A DNA stretch of 64,000 bases from Novosphingobium sp. CF614 (GCF_900113255.1 NZ_FOOR01000002.1:248001-312000); one strand, 5' to 3'. Counted from the stretch's first letter, positions 8,230 through 18,596 are shown. Notes: a model not told the origin generated them from the sequence alone. A program made the numbers and translations.

Positions 8230-10533
8230 TCAGTCTTCCTTGAGGAAGGCCGGCATGTGGTTCGGATCGCCGCCGCCGGTGTCTCCGTCGCGCCGGGGGC
8301 CACGATCGCCGCGCGGACCGCGATCGCCGCCACGGCCGCCGCCGCCATCGCGGCGCGGACCACGACGGTCACCGCCGCGATCGCCGCGGTCGCCACGCGG
8401 CTCGCGCGGTTCGCGGGGCGGGCGGGTGTCTTCCAGTTCCGCGCCGGTTTCCTGGTCGACCACCCGCATCGACAGGCGAACCTTGCCGCGGTTGTCGATC
8501 TCGAGGACCTTCACGAAGACCTCCTGACCTTCCTTGACGACATCGGTCGGCTTCTCGACGCGCTCGTTCCTCATCTCGGAGACGTGGACGAGGCCGTCCT
8601 TGCCGCCCATGAAGTTCACGAAAGCGCCGAAGTCGACGATGTTGACGACCTTGCCCTGGTAGACCTTGCCGACTTCCGCTTCCTCGACGATGCCGAGGAT
8701 CCACTTCTTGGCGGCCTCGATCTGATTGATGTCCGAGGACGAGATCTTGATTACGCCTTCATCGTCGATGTCGACCTTGGCGCCGGTCTCGGCGACGATC
8801 TCGCGGATGACCTTGCCGCCGGTGCCGATGACGTCGCGGATCTTCGACTTGTCGATCTGGATCGTCTCGATGCGCGGGGCGTGGGCCGAAAGCTCGGTAC
8901 GCGCCGAGCCGAGGGCCTTGGTCATTTCACCCAGGATGTGCGCGCGGCCGGCCTTCGCCTGCTGGAGCGCCTTGCCCATGATCTCCTTGGTGATGCCGGC
9001 GATCTTGATGTCCATCTGCATCGTGGTGATGCCTGCTTCGGTGCCGGCCACCTTGAAGTCCATGTCGCCGAGGTGGTCCTCGTCGCCCAGGATGTCCGAA
9101 AGGACGGCGAACTCGTCGCCTTCCAGGATCAGGCCCATGGCGATGCCCGAGACCGGGCGGACGACCGGAACGCCGGCGTCCATCATCGAGAGGCAGCCGC
9201 CGCAGACGGTCGCCATCGAGGACGAGCCGTTGGACTCGGTCACATCCGAGAGGACGCGGATGGTATAGGGGAAGTCCTCCTTCTTGGGCAGGACCGGATG
9301 CAGCGCGCGCCACGCCAGCTTGCCGTGGCCGATTTCGCGGCGGCCCGGCGCGCCGAAGCGGCCGACTTCACCGACCGAATAGGGCGGGAAGTTGTAGTGC
9401 AGCATGAACGACGAGTAGGACAGGCCTTCGAGGCCGTCGATCATCTGCTCGCTATCCTTGGTGCCCAGCGTGGTGGTGCAGATCGTCTGCGTCTCGCCAC
9501 GCGTGAACAGCGCCGAACCGTGCGTGCGCGGCAGGAAGCCGACGATCGATTCGATGGGGCGGACCTGGTCGAGCTTGCGGCCGTCGATGCGCTGGCCGTC
9601 CTTGAGGATGGCGCCGCGAACGATGTCCGCCTCGACCTTCTTCATGGTCTTGATGGCGACCATCTGGGTCTGCGGGCTTTCCTCCGCGAAAGCGGCCTTG
9701 GCCTTGGCGCGCGCTTCGTTGAGCGCGTTCGAGCGGGCCGACTTGTCGGTCAGCTTGTAGGCGGCGGCAACGTCGGCGCCGATGGCGGCCTTGAGCTTCG
9801 CCTTGATGTCGGCGGTATTGTCCGACAGGTCGACTTCCCAAGGCTCCTTGGCGGCCTTTTCGGCAAGGTCGATGATGAGGTTCACGACCTTCTTGCATTC
9901 GTCATGCGCGAACATGACGGCGCCGAGCATTTCTTCCTCGGTCAGTTCCTTGGCCTCGGATTCGACCATCATCACGGCCTCGCCGGTGGCGGCGACGACA
10001 AGGTCGAGCCGGCCTTCGGCCAGGGCCGCTTCCTGCTTCGGGTTCAGCGTGTAGGCACCATCGACGAAGCCGACGCGGCAGGCGCCGATCGGACCCATGA
10101 ACGGCACCCCCGAAATGGTGAGCGCGGCCGAGGCGGCGATCATCGCGACGACATCGGGCTCGGTCTCGCCGTCATAGCTGAGGACCTGCGCGATGCAGTT
10201 GATCTCGTTGTAGAAGCCTTCCGGGAACAGCGGGCGCACCGGACGGTCGATCAGGCGGCTGGTCAGCGTTTCCTTTTCGGTCGCGCCGCGCTCACGCTTG
10301 AAGAAGCCGCCGGGAATGCGGCCGGCGGAAGAGAATTTTTCCTGGTAGTGGACGGTCAGCGGAAAGAAGTCCTGGCCTTCCTTCACCGACTTGGCGGCCG
10401 TGACCGCGCAGAGCACCACGGTTTCGCCGTAAGTGGCGAGGACCGCGCCGTCGGCCTGACGGGCAATGCGGCCGGTTTCCAGAGTGAGGGTCTTTCCGCC
10501 CCACTCCATCGATACGGTTTTCACGTCGAACAT
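8230..10533 (-). CDS. pnp: Polyribonucleotide nucleotidyltransferase (PNPase)
   Basis: PNPase is a trimeric 3'-5' phosphorolytic exoribonuclease and a core part of bacterial RNA decay. This 767-residue copy has the full layout: a first RNase PH domain (about residues 10-145), a linking helical region, and a second RNase PH domain (about 325-460, with [15 protein letters not shown]). A KH domain with IGTGGKVI follows near residue 565, then an S1 domain from about residue 621. The tail after residue 700 is rich in RGDRGG repeats, a basic disordered extension likely to aid RNA binding or degradosome contacts. It lies downstream of truB-rpsO, the classical order, behind a separate hairpin. The start is clear ([14 protein letters not shown]). 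Confidence 0.98.
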   Translation of the reverse strand: MFDVKTVSMEWGGKTLTLETGRIARQADGAVLATYGETVVLCAVTAAKSVKEGQDFFPLTVHYQEKFSSAGRIPGGFFKRERGATEKETLTSRLIDRPVRPLFPEGFYNEINCIAQVLSYDGETEPDVVAMIAASAALTISGVPFMGPIGACRVGFVDGAYTLNPKQEAALAEGRLDLVVAATGEAVMMVESEAKELTEEEMLGAVMFAHDECKKVVNLIIDLAEKAAKEPWEVDLSDNTADIKAKLKAAIGADVAAAYKLTDKSARSNALNEARAKAKAAFAEESPQTQMVAIKTMKKVEADIVRGAILKDGQRIDGRKLDQVRPIESIVGFLPRTHGSALFTRGETQTICTTTLGTKDSEQMIDGLEGLSYSSFMLHYNFPPYSVGEVGRFGAPGRREIGHGKLAWRALHPVLPKKEDFPYTIRVLSDVTESNGSSSMATVCGGCLSMMDAGVPVVRPVSGIAMGLILEGDEFAVLSDILGDEDHLGDMDFKVAGTEAGITTMQMDIKIAGITKEIMGKALQQAKAGRAHILGEMTKALGSARTELSAHAPRIETIQIDKSKIRDVIGTGGKVIREIVAETGAKVDIDDEGVIKISSSDINQIEAAKKWILGIVEEAEVGKVYQGKVVNIVDFGAFVNFMGGKDGLVHVSEMRNERVEKPTDVVKEGQEVFVKVLEIDNRGKVRLSMRVVDQETGAELEDTRPPREPREPRGDRGDRGGDRRGPRRDGGGGRGGDRGPRGDRGPRRDGDTGGGDPNHMPAFLKED

Positions 10534-10755
10534 TTGGTTTTCCTCAGCCCGCCGGCCCTATTGCCTGGCGGGGTTTACTGCCGGGGATTCCGTCCCGGTC
10601 CGGTGCGGGGCATCTATCGCCCCATTTGGCTCGAACTCCGCCGAATTGCGAAGCCCGCCCCTTCTTTACCTTGTCCCTGCCCTTCCCATGCGCGCCAAGG
10701 CAAGCGCTCAGGACAAACCGTCCATCGGACGGGCGGGGATGGCGCAAAACGTAAA

Positions 10756-10775
10756 CGGCCCGCCGAGGCGGGCCG
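10756..10775 (-). terminator. rpsO-pnp intercistronic hairpin
   Basis: A perfect 8-bp stem (CGGCCCGC/GCGGGCCG) around a CGAG loop lies 10 bases past the rpsO stop on the minus strand, followed there by TTTAC. It is a terminator or attenuator candidate, and the region up to pnp (about 250 bases) may also carry the structured leader through which PNPase often represses its own mRNA. Confidence 0.7.
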
Positions 10776-10785
10776 AAGTTTCACG

Positions 10786-11055
10786 TCATTTACGCAGACC
10801 AAGCTTCTGGATCAGTGCATTGTAGCGCGCGACATCCTTCTTCTTGAGATAGTCGAGCAGCGAGCGGCGCTTGTTGACCATGGCCAGCAGGCCGCGACGC
10901 GAATGGTTGTCCTTGTGGTGCGTCTTGAAGTGTTCGGTCAGGTTGACGATACGCTCGGTAAGGATCGCGACCTGGACTTCCGGACTGCCCGTGTCGCCCG
11001 TGGCGCGCGCGTTGTCCGAAATGATTTCCTGCTTCTTTTCAGCGGTAACCGTCAT
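10786..11055 (-). CDS. rpsO: 30S ribosomal protein S15
   Basis: S15 is an 89-residue primary-binding protein of the small ribosomal subunit and contacts the central domain of 16S rRNA. The sequence has the family landmarks: [16 protein letters not shown] in the N-terminal half, [33 protein letters not shown] as the conserved RNA-binding core, and the basic end IQKLGLRK. It begins only 5 bases after the truB stop codon, so the two are co-transcribed, and pnp follows behind a hairpin. Confidence 0.98.
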   Translation of the reverse strand: MTVTAEKKQEIISDNARATGDTGSPEVQVAILTERIVNLTEHFKTHHKDNHSRRGLLAMVNKRRSLLDYLKKKDVARYNALIQKLGLRK

Positions 11056-11060
11056 GCATT

Positions 11061-12050
11061 CTACTCCGCGACATCCGAAAGGTTGAATCCCCTGACGACG
11101 CGGGCTGCTCCGCCCGAAAGCTCCACCAGCGCGACCGGAACAATGCCTTCACGCGCCCAATGCAGCCCGTCATCCTGGGGCAATCCGGTCAGAACACGGC
11201 CCTGGCGGACCGCCCTTGCCTGCTCCGGATCGAGGTCGATGGCCGGGATGTCGTCCAGCCCCGCCTCCAGCGGCAAGAGTATCTGTTCAAGAGGCGCGCC
11301 CTTACCCACTTCGTTCAATTTGTCCAGCGAAATCGCGTGCGACAGGGCGAATGGGCCGGCCTGGGTGCGCCGAAGCATGGTGACCGTGCCGCACGTATCC
11401 AGCGCATGCGCGATATCGCGCGCCAGCGAGCGGATATACGTGCCCTTGGAGACATGGGCACGGAGGGTGAGGCTCTCAACCAGTTCAACCTCCCCGTTCG
11501 TGTCGAGCGAAGTCGAGACACGCGGAACCTGCGCCAACGTGTCTCGACTTCGCTCGACACGAACGGGGCTCAGTTCAAATATCTCCACCCTCCGCGCCTC
11601 CAGCGCCACGTCCCGTCCCGCCCGCGCCAGGTCATAGGCGCGTTCCCCATCGACCTTCAGCGCCGAATAGGCCGGCGGCACCTGCGCGATCGGCCCCGTG
11701 AAGCGCCGCAGCACCGCCTCGATCCGCTCCAGGGTGGGGCGCGTGTCGCTGCTGGCGATCACTTTGCCCTCCAGGTCGAGCGTATCGGTCTCCTCGCCGA
11801 AACGGACGGTGAATTCGTAGGTCTTGCTGGCATCGAGCATGCGCCCGGTCAGCTTGGTCGCCTCGCCCAGCGCGACGGGCAGCACGCCGCTCGCCAGCGG
11901 GTCGAGCGTGCCGCCATGGCCGACCTTGACCTTCTTGCCATGGCCCGCTTCCCGCAAGTTGCGCTTCACCGCCGCGACGGCCTGGGTCGAGCCGAGCCCG
12001 ACCGGCTTGTCGAGGATGATCCAGCCGTGCGGCACCGGGGGAAGCGTCAT
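11061..12050 (-). CDS. truB: tRNA pseudouridine(55) synthase with an in-frame palindromic insert
   Basis: TruB makes pseudouridine 55 in the T-loop of tRNAs. The 329-residue protein has [16 protein letters not shown] and the catalytic motif [14 protein letters not shown], with D50 as the nucleophile. [14 protein letters not shown] and a C-terminal PUA-like part follow. Between residues about 161 and 187 (after EIFEL) it carries an extra segment, PVRVERSRD...VSTSLDTNG, encoded by a perfect 30-bp inverted repeat. The insert keeps the frame and lies in a loop before the conserved SKGTYIR strand, so the enzyme is probably still active. It is first in the truB-rpsO transcript. Confidence 0.96.
   Translation of the reverse strand: MTLPPVPHGWIILDKPVGLGSTQAVAAVKRNLREAGHGKKVKVGHGGTLDPLASGVLPVALGEATKLTGRMLDASKTYEFTVRFGEETDTLDLEGKVIASSDTRPTLERIEAVLRRFTGPIAQVPPAYSALKVDGERAYDLARAGRDVALEARRVEIFELSPVRVERSRDTLAQVPRVSTSLDTNGEVELVESLTLRAHVSKGTYIRSLARDIAHALDTCGTVTMLRRTQAGPFALSHAISLDKLNEVGKGAPLEQILLPLEAGLDDIPAIDLDPEQARAVRQGRVLTGLPQDDGLHWAREGIVPVALVELSGGAARVVRGFNLSDVAE
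11492..11568. repeat. Perfect 30-bp inverted repeat inside truB
   Basis: Arms 11492-11521 and 11539-11568 are 30/30 complementary, with a 17-base spacer. The element is 77 bases long and sits in frame in truB, adding roughly 26 residues. It resembles coding palindromic elements such as those described in Rickettsia. The peptide pattern is one I associate with sphingomonad proteins and intergenic regions. Confidence 0.9.
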
Positions 12051-12148
12051 CGCGCCCCCATGTGCGCCCGCGCCGGATTGGTCAACGGCGGGTGCGGATC
12101 ACTTCTTCGCCGGCGGCCGGTCAACCTTCTCGAACGCGGCGAAGGGCC

Positions 12149-12835
12149 TCAGCCGCCGGCGATGAACCGTGCCAGTTCGTAATAGTGCCCGCTCATCCAG
12201 ATCACCGGCGGCAGCACGACGCGTTCCACCACGCCCCAGCCGGGAAACAGCGCCGGGATCACCAGCAGCAGCACGAACAGCAGCGGAAAGCCGAACGGCC
12301 GCAACCGGGCATAGCCGCGCGCCGCCGCGCGCGGCAGCAACCCCTCGGCTATGTGCGAACCGTCGAAGGGCGGCAGCGGCAGCAGGTTGAACAGTGCCAG
12401 GAACACGTTGACTACGATGAAATTGTTGAAGTTTTCCGCCAGGAACCGAAGGAACGGCCCTTCATTGTCGCCGGCGTAGCGCACCAGCAGGCCCAGCAGC
12501 ACCGCGCCGATCGCGGCCAGCACCAGGTTGGTCGCCGGTCCCGCCGCCGCGACCGCCATCATCCCCCGGCGCGGATTGCGCAGCCGCCCCTTGCTGACCG
12601 GCACCGGCTTCGCCCAGCCGAACGCGGCATGCGTGGTAAGCCACAGGATCGCCGGCAGGATCACGGTGCCGAAGGGATCGACGTGACGCAGCGGATTGAG
12701 GCTGAGCCGGCGCTGCTCGCGCGCGGTCGGATCGCCGAGGGCCAGCGCCGTCCAGCCGTGCGCGACCTCATGGAACACGATCGCAACGATGAGCGGGATG
12801 ATGAGCGCCGCGACCTGCAGCAGGGTTTCGTTCAT
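12149..12835 (-). CDS. Site-2 protease family membrane metalloprotease (M50)
   Basis: This 228-residue polytopic membrane protein belongs to the compact site-2 protease-like family. The zinc motif HExxH is in the first helix (IVFHEVAHGWTALALGD), and the third ligand region, NLLPLPPFDGSHI, lies near residue 160. AAAGPATNLVLA is the conserved NPDG-like membrane segment. Six or so hydrophobic stretches are visible. This compact group usually has no PDZ domain, and substrates are generally unknown. The stop is about 98 bases before truB on the same strand. That gap contains no gene. Confidence 0.9.
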   Translation of the reverse strand: MNETLLQVAALIIPLIVAIVFHEVAHGWTALALGDPTAREQRRLSLNPLRHVDPFGTVILPAILWLTTHAAFGWAKPVPVSKGRLRNPRRGMMAVAAAGPATNLVLAAIGAVLLGLLVRYAGDNEGPFLRFLAENFNNFIVVNVFLALFNLLPLPPFDGSHIAEGLLPRAAARGYARLRPFGFPLLFVLLLVIPALFPGWGVVERVVLPPVIWMSGHYYELARFIAGG

Positions 12836-12882
12836 GCCCGCTATCTAGGAACGGCGGGAGCCGCGCGCAATCGATCCGCTGC

Positions 12883-13473
12883 TCAACGCCCCATCGCCTC
12901 GCTGAAATGGCGGCGGCACAGGGCGATGTAGCGGTCGTTGCCGCCGATCTCCGCCTGCGGGCCTTCGCTGACCGCGTTGCCCCGGGCATCGACGCGCAAG
13001 TTCATCGAAGCCTTGCGCCCGCAGTGGCACACCGCCTTGAGCTCCACCAGCGTATCGGCGATCCCCAGCAGGACCGCCGAGCCGGGAAACAGTTCGCCGC
13101 GAAAATCGGTGCGCAGCCCATAGCAGAGCACCGGGATGCCCGCCTTGTCGGCGATGTCCGCGCATTGCCACACCTGGGCGGGGGTGAGGAACTGCGCCTC
13201 GTCCACCAGCACGCAGGACAATGCCGCCTCCGCATGGACCGCCCCGACCCGCCCGAACAGGTCGGTGCCGGCCGCAAAGCGGTGGGCGCCGGCATGCAGC
13301 CCGATGCGGCTTTCGATCGCGTGCGCATCGCCTTCTCCCGCGCCGCGATCATCGATCGCGGCGGTCCACAACATCGTGCGCATGCCGCGTTCGTTGTAGT
13401 TGAAGTTCGCCTGCAACAACGTGGCGGACTTCCCCGCGTTCATGCTGGCGTAGTAGAAATAGAGCTTGGCCAT
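12883..13473 (-). CDS. tdk: Thymidine kinase (type II)
   Basis: Thymidine kinase phosphorylates thymidine to dTMP in the salvage pathway. The 196-residue protein has the P-loop region ASMNAGKS (residues 9-16) and the DEAQFL Walker B-like motif. The lasso and thymidine-binding region lie near [13 protein letters not shown]. Zinc ligands are visible in [12 protein letters not shown] and near the end in ALCRRHF, where the last ligand appears to be histidine rather than cysteine. The ATG at 13473 gives the normal family N-terminus; an upstream in-frame start would add 12 residues with no ribosome site. Confidence 0.95.
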   Translation of the reverse strand: MAKLYFYYASMNAGKSATLLQANFNYNERGMRTMLWTAAIDDRGAGEGDAHAIESRIGLHAGAHRFAAGTDLFGRVGAVHAEAALSCVLVDEAQFLTPAQVWQCADIADKAGIPVLCYGLRTDFRGELFPGSAVLLGIADTLVELKAVCHCGRKASMNLRVDARGNAVSEGPQAEIGGNDRYIALCRRHFSEAMGR

Positions 13474-13592
13474 CGCGGTTGGGGATAACACCTCGCGCTG
13501 CGCCATGCACGGGATTGCCGGGGTTTCTCCCCGCTTGGATGAAGTTAACCATCGTCCTGTAACGGATCGTGCTGAAAGCGGTGGAGTTGGGC

Positions 13593-15299
13593 ATGAAGAG
13601 AGTAATCGCCATGTGCGCGGTGTTCGGGCTCGTCGCCCTGATCGCCGCCTACGTCGCGCTGGCGCCCCATGCCCCTTCGCCTGGTTCCGACAATGCCCGC
13701 GGCGCCCTGGCCGTTCTGGACACCGCGGCGGCGCAATTGATCGCCATCCGGGGACGCGGCGCGGCGGTGCTCGGACTGCTGGTGCTGGGTATCGTGCTCT
13801 CGTTGCTGGCCGCATCGGCGATCGGCGGCGAGAGCTCGGAAAAGGCACCCGGCGCGCAGCCCGGGCTCCGCAAGCGGCCACGGCCCGATGTCCCCGAACC
13901 GGGTCCGATCTGGCGTCCCGAAGCGCTGTCCCAGGAACAGCGCATCGCCGGCCTGCGCCGCCGCGCCGCCGGTGAACAGGCGGAGGCGCCGCCACCAGCC
14001 TTGCCATTGCCGCGCCCGGTGGTGCTGGTACGCAAGCCGCGCGAACGCGACCGTGACTGGTTCGGCGATCGCAGCTGGCTGGGCGGACTGCCCCGGCTGG
14101 GCGAGGCCGCATGGCCGCGCGACGGCGGGGGCACGCCCCTGCCCTTCGCCGCCCAGATCGACTTCGCCGAACTCGCCGCCGCCCATCCGGACGGTTCGCG
14201 GGATAGCATGCTGCCCGGGACCGGCTCGCTCGCTTTCTTCCTGGGCACCGGCGCCGTCGTCGCGGTGCCGCCGGGAGAGCACGACTTCACCGATCCGCCG
14301 CGGGATCTGCCGCCGGCCTTCGACGAGGGCGGATACCCGTTCCCGGCGCGCGCGAATCGCCTGAGCCGCCATTTCTTTCCGTTCTGGCCGGTCGAGCCGC
14401 TGCTGCTGGACCTGCCCGAGGACCTCCGCGATCCACACGACCCCCGGCGCGACCCCCCGCGTGACGATGCCATTGCCAAGGCCATGGCCAATCTGCTTTC
14501 GGCGCATGCCGGCCCGCGCGACCATGCATTCGCCGCCGGGGACGGCGCGCAGGCGGCGCCCGCGCTGTGGTGGCACGGGGCAAGCCATCTTGCCGATCGG
14601 CTTCACCTGGCGCTGGAAGGCTCGTCCCGGCTGGTCGCCCTGCGGCGGGACAAGCTGCGGCAGGCGGAGGAAGCGCTGGCTTTGCTCGAGGCGCAGCGGG
14701 ATCCCGAAGAGCCCCGGCCCGAAGAACGCCGGCCCGAAGCCGCGCGGATCGAAGCCGCCCGGCGGGACCTGGCGGAAAGGCAGGCCGATCTTGCCGCGAT
14801 CGAAGCCCACCGCGAAAGCCTGCCCAGGATGATCGCGGCGATGGACGGGTTCGTCGCCGGCCGCCCCCCGTGGCAGCGGCTGACGCCCCAGGAATACGGC
14901 GTCGTCAAGGATCTGCTGGCCGAACTGCACGCCGCCTACGGCGATCTGGTGCAATACCACGTACCCCACGAGATCGCCGAACTGACGACGCTGTCGCTGC
15001 GAGCCATGGTCACCGGCGCACCGGACGCGCTAGGCGCGATGCCCGAGGAGGACCTGGCCCGGATCAACCGCGACTACCGCCTGCCCATCCTGCACCCGCA
15101 CCAGATGTTCGGCCTGGGCGGCTGCCAGCAATCGGCGCGTGACGAGCACCGCCAGGACATTCTCCTGCTCCAGCTGGGCTACGACGACATGATGGAATGG
15201 CGCTGGGGCGAGATGGGGCTGTTCCAGTTCTGGATCAGCCCCGCCGACGCCGGGGCAGGCAACTGGAGCGCGGCGGAACTGACTTTCGCGTGCGCCTGA
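13593..15299 (+). CDS. DUF1963 protein with N-terminal membrane helices and coiled-coil insert
   Basis: The protein has about 568 residues. Two hydrophobic segments near the N-terminus (about residues 5-24 and 57-76) should anchor it in the membrane. A basic proline-rich linker follows, then a DUF1963 (YwqG-like) domain recognisable from [16 protein letters not shown]...[13 protein letters not shown] and GSLAFFLG. The domain resumes at the C-terminus with QMFGLGG...[11 protein letters not shown]...GLFQFWI. Between the two halves lies a long charged helical stretch ([17 protein letters not shown] and onward), probably a coiled coil. Function unknown. An in-frame GTG at 13569 is a possible earlier start. 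Confidence 0.75.
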   Translation: MKRVIAMCAVFGLVALIAAYVALAPHAPSPGSDNARGALAVLDTAAAQLIAIRGRGAAVLGLLVLGIVLSLLAASAIGGESSEKAPGAQPGLRKRPRPDVPEPGPIWRPEALSQEQRIAGLRRRAAGEQAEAPPPALPLPRPVVLVRKPRERDRDWFGDRSWLGGLPRLGEAAWPRDGGGTPLPFAAQIDFAELAAAHPDGSRDSMLPGTGSLAFFLGTGAVVAVPPGEHDFTDPPRDLPPAFDEGGYPFPARANRLSRHFFPFWPVEPLLLDLPEDLRDPHDPRRDPPRDDAIAKAMANLLSAHAGPRDHAFAAGDGAQAAPALWWHGASHLADRLHLALEGSSRLVALRRDKLRQAEEALALLEAQRDPEEPRPEERRPEAARIEAARRDLAERQADLAAIEAHRESLPRMIAAMDGFVAGRPPWQRLTPQEYGVVKDLLAELHAAYGDLVQYHVPHEIAELTTLSLRAMVTGAPDALGAMPEEDLARINRDYRLPILHPHQMFGLGGCQQSARDEHRQDILLLQLGYDDMMEWRWGEMGLFQFWISPADAGAGNWSAAELTFACA

Positions 15300-15457
15300 A
15301 AGCGAACCTGTCGGCAGTGAGGACGAAAGTGACTGGAGGGGAACTCGCGACCATCATCATCGAGAATCCTTGGCCCGTTCATGGGTCCCGCACCGTGCTG
15401 TGTCATGACAGCCCCTGTCAATCGACATGATCGCAACAAGCGTGTAAGGCCCGAGAA

Positions 15458-17395
15458 ATGAATGCCAACCCGGCCACCCCCCTGCTCGATACGGTTCCCG
15501 CACCCGAAGACCTGCGCAAGCTGAAGCCCGGCCAGCTGCGCCAGCTTGCCGACGAACTGCGCGCCGAGATGATTTCCGCCGTGGGGCAGACCGGCGGGCA
15601 TCTCGGTTCGGGCCTCGGCGTCGTCGAGTTGACGGTGGCGATCCACTACGTGTTCGATACCCCGCGCGACCGCCTGGTCTGGGACGTCGGCCACCAGGCC
15701 TATCCGCACAAGATCCTGACCGGCCGGCGCGACCGCATCCGCACGCTGCGCCAGGGCGGCGGCCTGTCCGGCTTCACCAAGCGCAGCGAAAGCGAATTCG
15801 ATCCGTTCGGGGCCGCGCACAGCTCCACCTCGATCTCGGCGGCGCTGGGCTTCGCGGTGGCCAACAAGCTGAAGCACGAGCCGGGGCGCGGCATCGCCGT
15901 GATCGGCGACGGCGCGATGAGCGCGGGCATGGCCTACGAGGCGATGAACAACGCCAAGCCGGCGGGCAACCGGCTGATCGTGATCCTGAACGACAACGAC
16001 ATGTCGATCGCGCCGCCGGTCGGCGGGCTTTCGGCCTACCTTGCCAAGCTGGTGTCCTCCCGTCCGTTCCTCAACATGCGCGAACTGGCGCGCAAGATCT
16101 CCCGCCGCCTGCCCGAACCGCTGCACCGCGCCGCCCGCAAGACCGACGAATTCGCGCGCGGCCTGGCCATGGGCGGCACTTTGTTCGAGGAGCTGGGCTT
16201 CTACTATGTCGGCCCGGTGGACGGCCATAACCTGGACCAGCTGATCCCGATCCTGGAAAACGTGCGCGACGCGGAAGTCGGCCCCTGCCTGATCCATGTC
16301 GTGACCAAGAAGGGCAAGGGCTATGCCCCGGCGGAGGAATCGGCCGACAAGTACCACGGCGTGCAGAAGTTCAACGTCGTCACCGGCGAACAGGTCAAGG
16401 CGCCGGCCGGCCCGCCCAGCTATACCGGCGTCTTCGCCCAGGCGCTGATCGCCGAGGCGCGGCGGGACGAAACGATCTGCGCGATCACCGCCGCGATGCC
16501 CTCGGGCACCGGGCTCGACAAGTTCGGGGCCGCCTTTCCCGATCGCAGTTTCGACGTCGGCATCGCCGAACAGCACGCGGTGACGTTCGCCGCCGGCCTG
16601 GCCGCGCAAGGCATGCGCCCATTCTGCGCGATCTACTCCACCTTCCTGCAGCGCGCCTTCGACCAGGTGGTGCACGACGTGGCGATCCAGAACCTGCCGG
16701 TGCGCTTCGCCATCGACCGCGCGGGCCTGGTCGGCGCCGACGGCGCGACCCATGCCGGCGCGTTCGACATCACGTATCTGGCGACGCTGCCCAACATGGT
16801 GGTCATGGCCGCCGCCGACGAGGCGGAGCTGGTGCACATGACCCACACCGCCGCCCGGCACGACGCCGGCCCCATCGCCTTCCGCTATCCGCGCGGCAAC
16901 GGCGTGGGCGTGCCGCTGCCCGAAACGCCGCTGCTGCTGGAAATCGGCAAGGGCCGGGTGGTGCGCGAAGGCACCAAGGTCGCCCTGCTCTCGCTCGGCA
17001 CGCGCCTGGGCGAGGCGCTGAAGGCGGCGGAAACGCTGGAGGCCAAGGGCCTGTCGACCACGGTGGCCGACTTGCGCTTCGCCAAGCCGCTCGACACCGA
17101 CCTGATCCGCCGCCTGATGCTGGGCCATGAAGTGATCGTGACGATCGAGGAAGGCGCGATCGGCGGCCTGGGCGCCCACGTGCTCACCATGGCGAGCGAC
17201 GAGGGGCTGACCGATCCCGACAGCGCCGGCGGCGGCCTGAAAATCCGCACCATGCGCCTGCCGGACCTGTTCCAGGACCAGGACAAGCCCGAAGCCCAAT
17301 ACGACGAAGCCGGCCTGAACGCCCCCCAGATCGTCGACACCGTCCTGAGCGCGCTGCGCCACAACAGCGCCGGGGTGGAAGAAGCCCGGGCTTGA
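15458..17395 (+). CDS. dxs: 1-deoxy-D-xylulose-5-phosphate synthase
   Basis: Dxs joins pyruvate and glyceraldehyde 3-phosphate with thiamine diphosphate, the first step of the MEP isoprenoid pathway. The 645-residue sequence is full length. It shows [40 protein letters not shown], the [15 protein letters not shown]hDP/Mg motif near residue 150, the transketolase central domain ([15 protein letters not shown]), [15 protein letters not shown] and the C-terminal domain. The ATG lies 158 bases after the DUF1963 gene. That gap shows no gene. Confidence 0.98.
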   Translation: MNANPATPLLDTVPAPEDLRKLKPGQLRQLADELRAEMISAVGQTGGHLGSGLGVVELTVAIHYVFDTPRDRLVWDVGHQAYPHKILTGRRDRIRTLRQGGGLSGFTKRSESEFDPFGAAHSSTSISAALGFAVANKLKHEPGRGIAVIGDGAMSAGMAYEAMNNAKPAGNRLIVILNDNDMSIAPPVGGLSAYLAKLVSSRPFLNMRELARKISRRLPEPLHRAARKTDEFARGLAMGGTLFEELGFYYVGPVDGHNLDQLIPILENVRDAEVGPCLIHVVTKKGKGYAPAEESADKYHGVQKFNVVTGEQVKAPAGPPSYTGVFAQALIAEARRDETICAITAAMPSGTGLDKFGAAFPDRSFDVGIAEQHAVTFAAGLAAQGMRPFCAIYSTFLQRAFDQVVHDVAIQNLPVRFAIDRAGLVGADGATHAGAFDITYLATLPNMVVMAAADEAELVHMTHTAARHDAGPIAFRYPRGNGVGVPLPETPLLLEIGKGRVVREGTKVALLSLGTRLGEALKAAETLEAKGLSTTVADLRFAKPLDTDLIRRLMLGHEVIVTIEEGAIGGLGAHVLTMASDEGLTDPDSAGGGLKIRTMRLPDLFQDQDKPEAQYDEAGLNAPQIVDTVLSALRHNSAGVEEARA

Positions 17396-17407
17396 GGGAC
17401 GGCGGCG

Positions 17408-17424
17408 GGCGGGAGACACCCGCC
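17408..17424 (+). terminator. Weak hairpin after dxs
   Basis: A 6-bp stem, GGCGGG/CCCGCC, with an AGACA loop begins 12 bases past the dxs stop. There is no T tract, so it is only a possible terminator. Confidence 0.35.
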
Positions 17425-17551
17425 TGCCCACCCAACCGCGCTCGCCCAGGGCATGATGCGGCTTGCCCGATTTCGTTTCCGGGGGTCACGGAAGAGTGGC
17501 GGGGTGTCGATACATCGCAGCGCAATCGGCCGCACGGCGGCCCGCCGAATA

Positions 17552-17761
17552 TTACCCCCGCGCCTCACTCTCGCTCTCGGAGATGCCGATCTCGTCGGCC
17601 AGGGCGGAGCAGGCCGCGTGCAGTGCGGCCGCGGCGTGGACCGCCGGAAACATCAGGCCAAGCCGGTCATACAGGGAAATAATCTCGCGCAGCGCGTCGA
17701 TGGAGGCTCGAAGAGCATCCTCCGGGGAAGCACCTTTTGGGAACATCTGCTCAATATCCAT
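17552..17761 (-). CDS. Small hypothetical protein (69 aa)
   Basis: This is a short acidic, helical protein (MDIEQMFPKG...ALRASIDALREIISLYDRLGLMFPAVHAAAALHAAC). I do not recognise a family. Codon use and the regular amphipathic pattern suggest a real gene rather than chance. It is transcribed away from the winged-helix regulator across a relatively AT-rich gap of about 190 bases, so the two may share regulation. No strong ribosome site is visible before the ATG. It could be a partner of the regulator. Confidence 0.5.
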   Translation of the reverse strand: MDIEQMFPKGASPEDALRASIDALREIISLYDRLGLMFPAVHAAAALHAACSALADEIGISESESEARG

Positions 17762-17954
17762 CCGAGTCGACTTACCCCGCGCGGGTGACCCTTAAGCGCA
17801 CTAGGGATAAGAACCTAACGCCTCTCTTCCCCGATCCGACGAAGCTGTGGAAATGCAATCGATTGTGCAAAAAGATGCACCGAAGTATGTTCCATAACGG
17901 AGTAAAATCGGTTTACTAATGGTTAGCGCGGTCGAAACCGCGAGGGGGCGCTAT
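17762..17954. promoter_or_regulatory. AT-rich divergent promoter region
   Basis: This stretch is clearly richer in A+T than the rest of the window and separates two divergent genes. It includes GTGCAAAAAGATGCAC (17866-17881), a 5-bp inverted repeat (GTGCA/TGCAC) that could be an operator. No promoter hexamers can be assigned with confidence. Confidence 0.4.
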
Positions 17955-18407
17955 ATGCACAAAAACACACATGAGAGGGGTAATACTTCCCCCTCGATCA
18001 ATGCGATGATCGACGAAACCAACTTTGATTCGAATAGCACGAATTCCGATTTTCTGCAAAACGGCACTGAAAATCTTCCCAATTTGGCGTTAAATCAATA
18101 TCTTTTGCGCCGTAAGCGTGATGACCTGTTCAAGAGCGATATTTTCAGCGATCCGGCCTGGGACATCCTGCTCGATATCTATATTTCGGAAAAGGCAGGC
18201 AAGGCCGCCAGCGTCGCGAGCACTTGCGCCGCGGCCCGCGTTCCCGTGTCGACCGGATCGCGCTGGATCACAATTCTGGTCCAAAATGGATATGTTGCGC
18301 GCCTTGACGATCCGGCGAACGCCGAAAGCGCGCTTCTGAGCCTGACTTCCACGGCCCATCAAGCGTTGGACACCCTGTTCCCGCCCTGCGAGGCCGAGCG
18401 GACCTGA
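17955..18407 (+). CDS. MarR-like winged-helix DNA-binding protein
   Basis: This 150-residue regulator has a winged-helix domain in its second half: DPAWDILLDIYISE, then a recognition region VASTCAAARVPVSTGSRWITILVQNGYVARLDDPANAES, where the last part would be the wing. This arrangement matches small MarR-like regulators common in sphingomonads. The first 55 residues are polar and probably disordered. The ATG is chosen because a GAGGGGG site precedes it by 7 bases; an upstream ATG (17919) lacks one. The ligand and targets are unknown. Confidence 0.72.
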   Translation: MHKNTHERGNTSPSINAMIDETNFDSNSTNSDFLQNGTENLPNLALNQYLLRRKRDDLFKSDIFSDPAWDILLDIYISEKAGKAASVASTCAAARVPVSTGSRWITILVQNGYVARLDDPANAESALLSLTSTAHQALDTLFPPCEAERT

Positions 18408-18448
18408 CGCGGTGGCGGGCCCGCCTTGAGCCCGCTTGGCCCCTGGTT

Positions 18449-18481
18449 GGTCCCCGGTCGGTCCCCAGGTGGTCCCCGGTC
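18449..18481. repeat. 11-bp GGTCCCC minisatellite
   Basis: Three 11-base units (GGTCCCCGGTC, GGTCCCCAGGT, GGTCCCCGGTC) stand in tandem 41 bases past the regulator stop, with a diverged continuation. A related periodic tract occurs at 44291-44327. It is a possible transcript-end structure. Confidence 0.6.
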
Positions 18482-18557
18482 GGGGTATGGTCGGGCCCGG
18501 TTGAGCGCAGGCGCCGGGGAGCGACGCGAAAGATCGGTTCCTTTCGGCCGCCGGCGT

Positions 18558-18574
18558 GATAGGATTTATCTATC
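18558..18574. promoter_or_regulatory. Candidate FdsR operator upstream of fdsR
   Basis: GATAG and CTATC half-sites are separated by 7 bases, 23 bases before the fdsR start codon. The same half-sites occur with a 3-base spacing just before fdsG. The position suits autoregulation by a LysR protein. Confidence 0.6.
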
Positions 18575-18596
18575 GTAGTCCCGCCGGGAAAGCCCT

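Noticed and set aside
7987..11637. 1216-residue plus-strand frame opposite pnp, rpsO and truB
   Set aside because: It runs antisense to three conserved genes and across two hairpins; its composition is typical of GC-rich shadows.
12051..12148. Out-of-frame tail reading ...FEKVDRPPAKK between the site-2 protease and truB
   Set aside because: It looks protein-like but has no start and only continues into the end of the protease gene in another frame; not enough to call a frameshift or a remnant gene.
15179..17431. 750-residue minus-strand frame opposite dxs
   Set aside because: Antisense shadow of dxs; no recognisable motif.
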